64,000 bases of DNA. Source: Archivesica marissinica. Taxonomy: Eukaryota; Mollusca; Bivalvia; Venerida; Vesicomyidae. How positions within the stretch are numbered: position 1 is the stretch's first letter; each line of letters starts with the position of its first letter. Below, one piece after another: positions 29,601 through 38,600 of this stretch. Both the position numbers and the translations under genes were made by a program. The stretch is from the NCBI GenBank assembly GCA_014843695.1, contig CM026400.1, positions 34,552,435 through 34,616,434 of the forward strand, given 5' to 3'. The notes beneath the pieces were generated by a model that did no database searches, was not told where the DNA came from, and saw nothing but the letters and a program-made list of their open reading frames with translations.

Positions 29601-32600
29601 GTGATACACTGCATGGAATATGTCCATCTCTATGCATAGTGATACACTGCATGGAATATGTCCATCTGTATGCATGGTGATACACTGCATGGAATATGTC
29701 CATCTGTATGCATGGTGATACACTGCATGGAATATGTCCATCTCTATGCATGGTGATACACTGCAGGGAATATGTCCATCTCTATGCACGGTGATACACT
29801 GCAGGGAATATGTCCATCTCTATGCATGGTGATACACTGCATGGAATATGTCCATCTGTATGCATGGTGATACACTGCAGGGAATATGTCCATCTCTATG
29901 CACGGTGATACACTGCAGGGAATATGTCCATCTCTATGAATGGTGATACACTGCATGGAATATGTCCATCTCTATGCACGGTGATACACTGCAGGGAATA
30001 TGTCCATCTGTATGCATGGTGATACACTGCAGGGAATATGTCCATCTCTATGCACGGTGATACACTGCATGGAATATGTCCATCTCTATGCACGGTGATA
30101 CACTGCAGGGAATATGTCCATCTCTATGCACGGTGATACACTGCATGGAATATGTCCATCTCTATGCACGGTGATACACTGCAGGGAATATGTCCATCTG
30201 TATGCACGGTGATACACTGCATGGAATATGTCCATCTCTATGCATGGTGATACACTGCAGGGAATATGTCCATCTCTATGCACGGTGATACACTGCATGG
30301 AATATGTCCATCTCTATGCGTGGTGATACACTGCAGGGAATATGTCCATCTCTATGCACGGTGATACACTGCATGGAATATGTCCATCTCTATGCACAGT
30401 GATACACTGCATGGAATATGTCCATCTCTATGCGTGGTGATACACTGCATGGAATATGTCCATCTCTATGCGTGGTGATACACTGCAGGGAATATGTCCA
30501 TCTCTATGCATGGTGATACACTGCAGGGAATATGTCCATCTCTATGCACGGTGATACACTGCAGGGAATATGTCCATCTGTATGCACGGTGATACACTGC
30601 AGGGAATATGTCCATCTCTATGCACGGTGATACACTGTAGGGAATATGTCCATCTCTATGCACGGTGATACACTGTAGGGAATATGTCCATCTCTATGCA
30701 CGGTGATACACTGCAGGGAATATGTCCATCTCTATGCATGGTGATACACTGCATGGAATATGTCCATCTCTATGCACGGTGATACACTGCATGGAATATG
30801 TCCATCTCTATGCACGGTGATACACTGCAGGGAATATGTCCATCTCTATGAATGGTGATACACTGCAGGGAATATGTCCATCTGTATGCACAGTGATACA
30901 CTGCAGGGAATATGTCCATCTCTATGAATGGTGATACACTGCAGGGAATATGTCCATCTCTATGCACGGTGATACACTGCAGGGAATATGTCCATCTCTA
31001 TGAATGGTGATACACTGCATGGAATATGTCCATCTCTATGAATGGTGATACACTGCATGGAATATGTCCATCTCTATGCACGGTGATACACTGCATGGAA
31101 TATGTCCATCTCTATGAATGGTGATACACTGCATGGAATATGTCCATCTCTATGAATGGTGATACACTGCATGGAATATGTCCATCTCTATGAATGGTGA
31201 TACACTGCATGGAATATGTCCATCTCTATGCACGGTGATACACTGCATGGAATATGTCCATCTCTATGCACAGTGATACACTGCATGGAATATGTCCATC
31301 TCTGCGTGGTGATACACTGCATGGAATATGTCCATCTCTATGCGTGGTGATACACTGCAGGGAATATGTCCATCTCTATGCATGGTGATACACTGCAGGG
31401 AATATGTCCATCTCTATGCACGGTGATACACTGCATGGAATATGTCCATCTGTATGCACAGTGATACACTGCAGGGAATATGTCCATCTCTATGCATGGT
31501 GATACACTGCAGGGAATATGTCCATCTCTATGCATGGTGATACACTGCAGGGAATATGTCCATCTGTATGCATGGTGATACACTGCAGGGAATATGTCCA
31601 TCTCTATGCATGGTGATACACTGCAGGGAATATGTCCATCTGTATGCATGGTGATACACTGCAGGGAATATGTCCATCTGTATGCGTGGTGATACACTGC
31701 ATGGAATATGTCCATCTCTATGCATGGTGATACACTGCAGGGAATATGTCCATCTGTATGCATGGTGATACACTGCAGGGAATATGTCCATCTCTATGCA
31801 CGGTGATACACTGCAGGGAATATGTCCATCTGTATGCATGGTGATACACTGCAGGGAATATGTCCATCTCTATGCACAGTGATACACTGCAGGGAATATG
31901 TCCATCTCTATGCATGGTGATACACATAGGGAATATGTCCATCTCTATGCATGGTGATACACTGCAGGGAATATGTCCATCTCTATGCACAGTGATACAC
32001 TGCAGGGAATATGTCCATCTCTATGCACAGTGATACACTGCAGGGAATATGTCCATCTCTATGCATGGTGATACACTGCAGGGAATATGTCCATCTCTAT
32101 GCATGGTGATACACTGCAGGGAATATGTCCATCTCTATGCACGGTGATACACTGCAGGGAATATGTCCATCTCTATGCACGGTGATACACTGCAGGGAAT
32201 ATGTCCATCTCTATGAATGGTGATACACTGCATGGAATATGTCCATCTCTATGAATGGTGATACACTGCAGGGAATATGTCCATCTCTATGCATGGTGAT
32301 ACACTGCAGGGAATATGTCCATCTGTGTGCATGGTGATACACTGCAGGGAATATGTCCATCTCTATGCATTGTGATACACTGCCTAGGGGGGAGAGAAGA
32401 GGCAATGTGGATTTAAGAAGGTTGCCTAGGGGGAGGGGGAGATGCAATGCGGATTTAAATAGGTTACCTAGGGGGGGAGATGCAATGCGGATTTAAATAG
32501 GTTACCTAGGGGGGGGGAGATGCAATGCGGATTTAAATAGGTTACCTAGGGGGGGGAGATGCAATGCGGATTTAATAGGTTACCTAGGGGGGGGGGGAGA

Positions 32601-35600
32601 TGCAATGCGGATTTAAATAGGTTACCTAGGGGGGGAGATGCAATGCGGATTTAAATAGGTTACCTAGGGGGGGAGATGCAATGCGGATTTAAATAGGTTA
32701 CCTAGGGGGGGAGATGCAATGCGGATTTAAATAGGTTACCTAGGGGGGGAGATGCAATGCGGATTTAAATAGGTTACCTAGGGGGGGGGGAGATGCAATG
32801 CGGATTTAAATAGGTTACCTAAGTGCATAATCTTCGTCATACTTGGTGCTCTATTAATTAGTCTGTACACTATTAGATATACAGTGATACCTTCTCTCTG
32901 TTAGAATCAAAGTAATTGTATGTGCGTTATAGTTAACTAAAACATGGTTTCTCGTTCTGAGCACCGGAATTCCTACCCATCAGAATTCCAAACCATGTTT
33001 TATTCGCATATAAATAACTGAGAGACAAAAATATTATTTCTTAAATATTTTTCTGATTCCAGTTCATTATAATGTCGGTTAGTGCGTAAACACCATCAGA
33101 TGGTCATCATAAATTTATTAAACACAAACTGCCAAAAATGTACTAAAAATAATTGCATAAATCCGTAATGGTTATTACCACTTCAGAATATATTTGAATA
33201 GTCGAGCGTGTATGTCTTGCCAGTAACTCTTGTTTTAACAATGTGTAGTTTATCCACCCTGTCTTATATTGAAGGTATGCATGTGTGGAATAAGCAAGTC
33301 TGGAGAGTCCAGTACTAAACATATGGAGGAATTCACAGCCATTTTGACAGATTTGTACAAACAGTTTGAACTACCTTTTAGGTAAGTTCGATGTTAATTT
33401 TATATTTTAGTTCTGTAGTTGCTCTGTTGTCATCAGCAGCAGTAGGTTTTCATAATAAACAGCATATTTTCATCATCATCAGAATTTACAGTAGCAAGAG
33501 CAGCAGCATTATCATCAGCATTATCATCATATATTATATGAAACTAGCCACGTAATATCCTGAAAAGTGGCGTGAAATAAAAACAGAAGAAAAAATGGGA
33601 TTATTTTGATGGCATTCTTAGCAATGCCAGGTAAATGTCTTGCTCAAAGATTCACCGTATGCATCTCATAAGGGATGTTGTGAGTGTTTAGACTCATTTC
33701 ATCTGCATGGTAACAGTTTTATTCTGAGCAACACAAATGTGTGTCCGGTTGTAAAGCACCGGTTGTTGTTCCTTTCCATCGGTGTTTCTGTCCGGGTCTC
33801 ACATTCTGCCCAGTGGGGCAGCTTGGGTCTTTTCCCACCATTAAAAACTGGAAAACAGCTATATGATCTTTGGGGCAACTCTTAATTAATGAGACACATT
33901 ACTGGTTCTTCTATTACCTCCCTTGATGGAGAAAGTCAGATTTATCCCTGATGATGATGATTGAACTTATTTACCCTCGCCTCCGGCGAACCATATCGGC
34001 GAGCGAAAGATTTATCCCTAAATGTATATTGGTCCTTTTATGTTGTCGTCAACAGATGTTGCGTTAGGATAAATGTAATTTTATCAAAATCATCTTAATT
34101 AATTGAACCATTGGACTAAAGGATATCTGTCGAGATTTAATAATTTCATAATTATAAGACGCGAATACGGATAAGAATGGAAAACATGTGGTGCAAAGGA
34201 AACAGCGATAAAAACAGAGGAAACCAATTAAGAGGACCAATATACTATTAGGAGTATTCAGGGGCAGTAACTGACTAATGTTTCTCATTAAAAACACAAT
34301 TATTGGGTAGCCAAAAACAGACAATTTTTAAGTAGCCAAAAACAGACAATCTTTAAGTAGCCAAAAACAAATAATATTTAAGTAGTCAAAAACAAATAAT
34401 ATTTGGGTAGCCAAAGTCTGAAAATGTAATCTCTTGTTTAATTCAGACTGGTTTCACTTCCTGCCTCGTCACTTTCCCTAGCAGAACAGAACAGAACGGA
34501 GCTACAGCTATGGGTACCCAGTCTACAGCTATATCTGAAGGTATGGTTTCTGGTCTTCCAACATGCATTTGTTTGGATAAGCTTGTATTAAATCTTGTCA
34601 TTATTTAGATATTAATTTTTGCCTATTTTTGGCTGTTATTTAAGATTTTGTGAACGAATCTAACTGGGAAAATAACTAAAACAGGTTCACTCGAATATTT
34701 AGTGATTTGTAGTAATTTATGCGATAATGTTGCACTTTACAGTTAGCTTCCATATCCATGTATGGTGACTACAACAGTAGACGACTGATGATGAGATGTG
34801 GCGACAATCATAAACCTGCATCGTCACACCCTACATTCATGGTAAGTTGTCATAGACCTGCGTCGTCACACCCTACATTCATGGTAGGTTGTCATAGACC
34901 TGCGTCGTCACACCCTACATTCATGGTAAGTTGTCACAGCCCTGCGTCGTCACACCCTACCTTCATGGTAAGTTGTCATAGACCTGCGTCGTCACACCCT
35001 ACATTCATGGTAAGTTGTCATAGACCTGCATCATCACACCCTACATTGATGGTAAGTTGTCATAGCCTGCGTCGTCACACCCTACATTCATGGTAAGTTG
35101 TCATAGACCTGCTCATCACACCTACATTCATGGTAAGTTGTCAAGCCTGCGTCGTCACACCCTACATTCATGGTAAGTTGTCATAGACCTGCGTCGTCAC
35201 ACCTACATTCATGGTAAGTTGTCATAAACCTGCGTCGTCACACCCTACATTCATGGTAAGTTGTCATAAACCTGGTCGTCACACCCTACATTCATGGTAA
35301 GTTGTCATAGACCTGCGTCGTCACACCCTACATTCATGGTAAGTTGTCATAGACCTGCATCATCACACCCTACATTCATGGTAAGTTGTCACAGCCCTGC
35401 ATCGTCACACCCTACATTCATGGTAAGTTGTCATAGACCTGCATCGTCACACCCTACATTCATGGTAAGTTGTCATAGACCTGCATCGTCACACCCTACA
35501 TTCATGGTAAGTTGTCATAGCCTGCATCGTCACACCCTACATTCATGGTAGTTGTCACAGCCTGCATCGTCACACCCTACATTCATGGTAAGTTGTCACA

Positions 35601-38600
35601 GCCCTGCATCGTCACACCCTACATTCATGGTAAGTTGTCACAGCCCTGCATCGTCACACCCTACATTCATGGTAAGTTGTCACAGCCTATGTCATCACAC
35701 CCTACATTCATGGTAAGTTGTCACAGCCTGCATCGTCACACCCTACATTCATGGTAAGTTGTCACAGCCTATGTCGTCACACCCTACATTCATGGTAAGT
35801 TGTCATAGACCTGCGTTGTCACACCCTACATTCATGGTAAGTTGTCACAGCCCTGCATCGTCACACCCTACATTCATGGTAAGTTGTCATAGACCTGTGT
35901 CATCACACCCTACATTCATGGTAAGTTGTCACAGCCCTGCATCGTCACACCCTACATTCATGGTAAGTTGTCATAGACCTGCGTTGTCACACCCTTCATT
36001 CATGGTAAGTTGTCATAGACCTGCGTTGTCACACCCTACATTCATGGTAAGTTGTCATAGACCTGCGTTGTCACACCCTACATTCATGGTAAGTTGTCAT
36101 AGACCTGCGTCATCACACCCTACATTCATGGTAAGTTGTCACAGCCCTGCGTCGTCACACCCTACATTCATAGTACGTTGTCATAGACCTGCGTCATCAC
36201 ACCCTACATTCATGGTAAGTTGTCACAGCCCTGCGTCGTCACACCTACATTCATGGTAAGTTGTCATAGACCTGTATCATCACACCCTACATTCATGGTA
36301 AGTTGTCATAGACCTGCGTCGTCACACCCTACATTCATGGTAAGTTGTCACAGCCTACGTCGTCACACCCTACATTCATGGTAAGTTGTCACAGCCCTGC
36401 GTCGTCACACCCTACATTCATGGTAAGTTGTCATAGACCTGCGTCATCACACCCTACATTCATGGTAAGTTGTCACAGCCCTGCGTCGTCACACCCTACA
36501 TTCATGGTAAGTTGTCATAGACCTGCATCATCACACCCTACATTCATGGTAAGTTGTCACAGCCCTGCATCGTCACACCCTACCTTCATGGTAAGTTGTC
36601 ATAGACCTGCGTCGTCACACCCTACATTCATGGTAAGTTGTCATAGACCTGCATCGTCACACCCTACATTCATGGTAAGTTGTCATAGTCCTGCGTCGTC
36701 ACACCCTACATTCATGGTAAGTTGTCACAGCCTACGTCGTCACACCCTACATTCATGGTAAGTTGTCACAGCCTGCATCGTCACACCCTACATTCATGGT
36801 AAGTTGTCACAGCCCTGCGTCGTCACACCCTACATTCATGGTAAGTTGTCACAGCCTCCGTCGTCACACCCTACATTCATGGTAAGTTGTCACAGCCTGC
36901 ATCGTCACACCCTACATTCATGGTAAGTTGTCACAGCCTGCATCGTCACACCCTACATTCATGGTAAGTTGTCATAGACCTGCATTGTCACACCCTACAT
37001 TCATGGTAAGTTGTCACAGCCCTGCATCGTCACACCCTACATTCATGGTAAGTTGTCACAGCCTGCATTGTCACACCCTACATTCATGGTAAGTTGTCAT
37101 AGACCTGCGTCGTCACACCCCACATTCATGGTAAGTTGTCACAGCCTGCATCGTCACACCCTACATTCATGGTAAGTTGTCACAGACCTGCATTGTCACA
37201 CCCTACATTCATGGTAAGTTGTCACATCCTGCGTTGTCACACCTACATTCATGGTAAGTTGTCACAGACCTGCATCATCACACCCTACATTCATGTTAAG
37301 TTGTCACAACCCTGCATCATCACAACCAACATTCATGGTAAGATATTCTCTTGCAAATGTTGATAAATTGCGACAGCCTACATTCATGGTGAGTTGCTCT
37401 TTTAACAATATAAATCATTTACAAATCCTAATATTTATATTGAGTTGTCATGACAACCATTAATCCTGTCTCTAAAGAAATACACGCCTCGACCGAACCT
37501 CATCGTGTATATTTACTTTCAAATCACGTATGGTGTAAATTAATGTTCATAGGACTGTAACCTAATATTCTATATATACAAGGGTGCTTGTCATTTTTCA
37601 TTTATCAGACGGATCTGTAGTCCAGAGGTAACACGCTGGACAGGTAATCCAGGGATCACAGGTTTGATACCCCATCTGACCCTAATAAAATTAACAGTCT
37701 TACAGATGGGACTTTAAACCGAGGTCTAATGTCCGATTGTGTCCTTAGGCAAGGCATTTAAATTCCACATGCCTCTTCTCTCTCCCTCGTGGCGATGGAT
37801 TCCATCAGGAATGAGGTCTCGAGAGTGATTAGTATAAGTTATAAGAACTTGTTTCGCAATCGAGCTAAAATAAATTTGTATAAACTAATCTAATTACAGG
37901 TGTGTAGCGAAGTCACAGACATTACGAGGATGGTTGCATTACTTCTAGAGTACGGACAGATGGACAGACATTGGGTAATTACACAGTTCATTGCTTGTTG
38001 CATTTGAGTACTTCAGATGTCACAAAATTTTGCATATTTCCTGAAGACGAAAAGTGTGTTTCATGGAAATTAAAAGTGTGTTACATAATATATATTTCTG
38101 ATAAATGCCACATTTATATCAATGGTCGCCAAAGTGGGCGTGTGATTTTCTATGATTACTTTGTTTTTCTCCCACACGAAAGACGCTTTCATCCATGCCA
38201 GCAATGGTGATTAATATATGTAGCATCTTACACTCGTGATGATTTCATACCATATTTTCGAGAGATTGAGAATGTTGCTATTAAGCGAACCTTTTGACCT
38301 ATTGGGTTTTAATCATATTTTTTCACAAAATAATACTGCTACTTTCATTTTGGCGTCAACTGTCAGCGAAAATTGTCATGACTTTTAGTTTGATGTCCCA
38401 CTTTGGATTGAGAGTTTTCACCATTTGGTTGTGTGAATGATTCACATATATAGTTACTATGTTGTGTCTCTATATATGGTTCGCCGGAGGCGAGGGTAAA
38501 TAAGCTCAATCATCATCATCTATATAGCACAGACGGAACTGTAATCCAGTGGTAACACGCTGGACTGGTAATCCAGGGATCGCAGGTTCGAAGTCCCGTC

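Noticed and set aside
27976..32447. CRISPR-like array of 38-bp repeats
   Set aside because: Repeats are directly joined without unique spacers, the genome is eukaryotic, and there are no cas genes.
33949..38519. A single 4.5-kb inverted-repeat transposon bounded by the ggcgagggt motifs
   Set aside because: Each motif has its own target duplication and coding exons j-m region lies between them, so they are separate small insertions.
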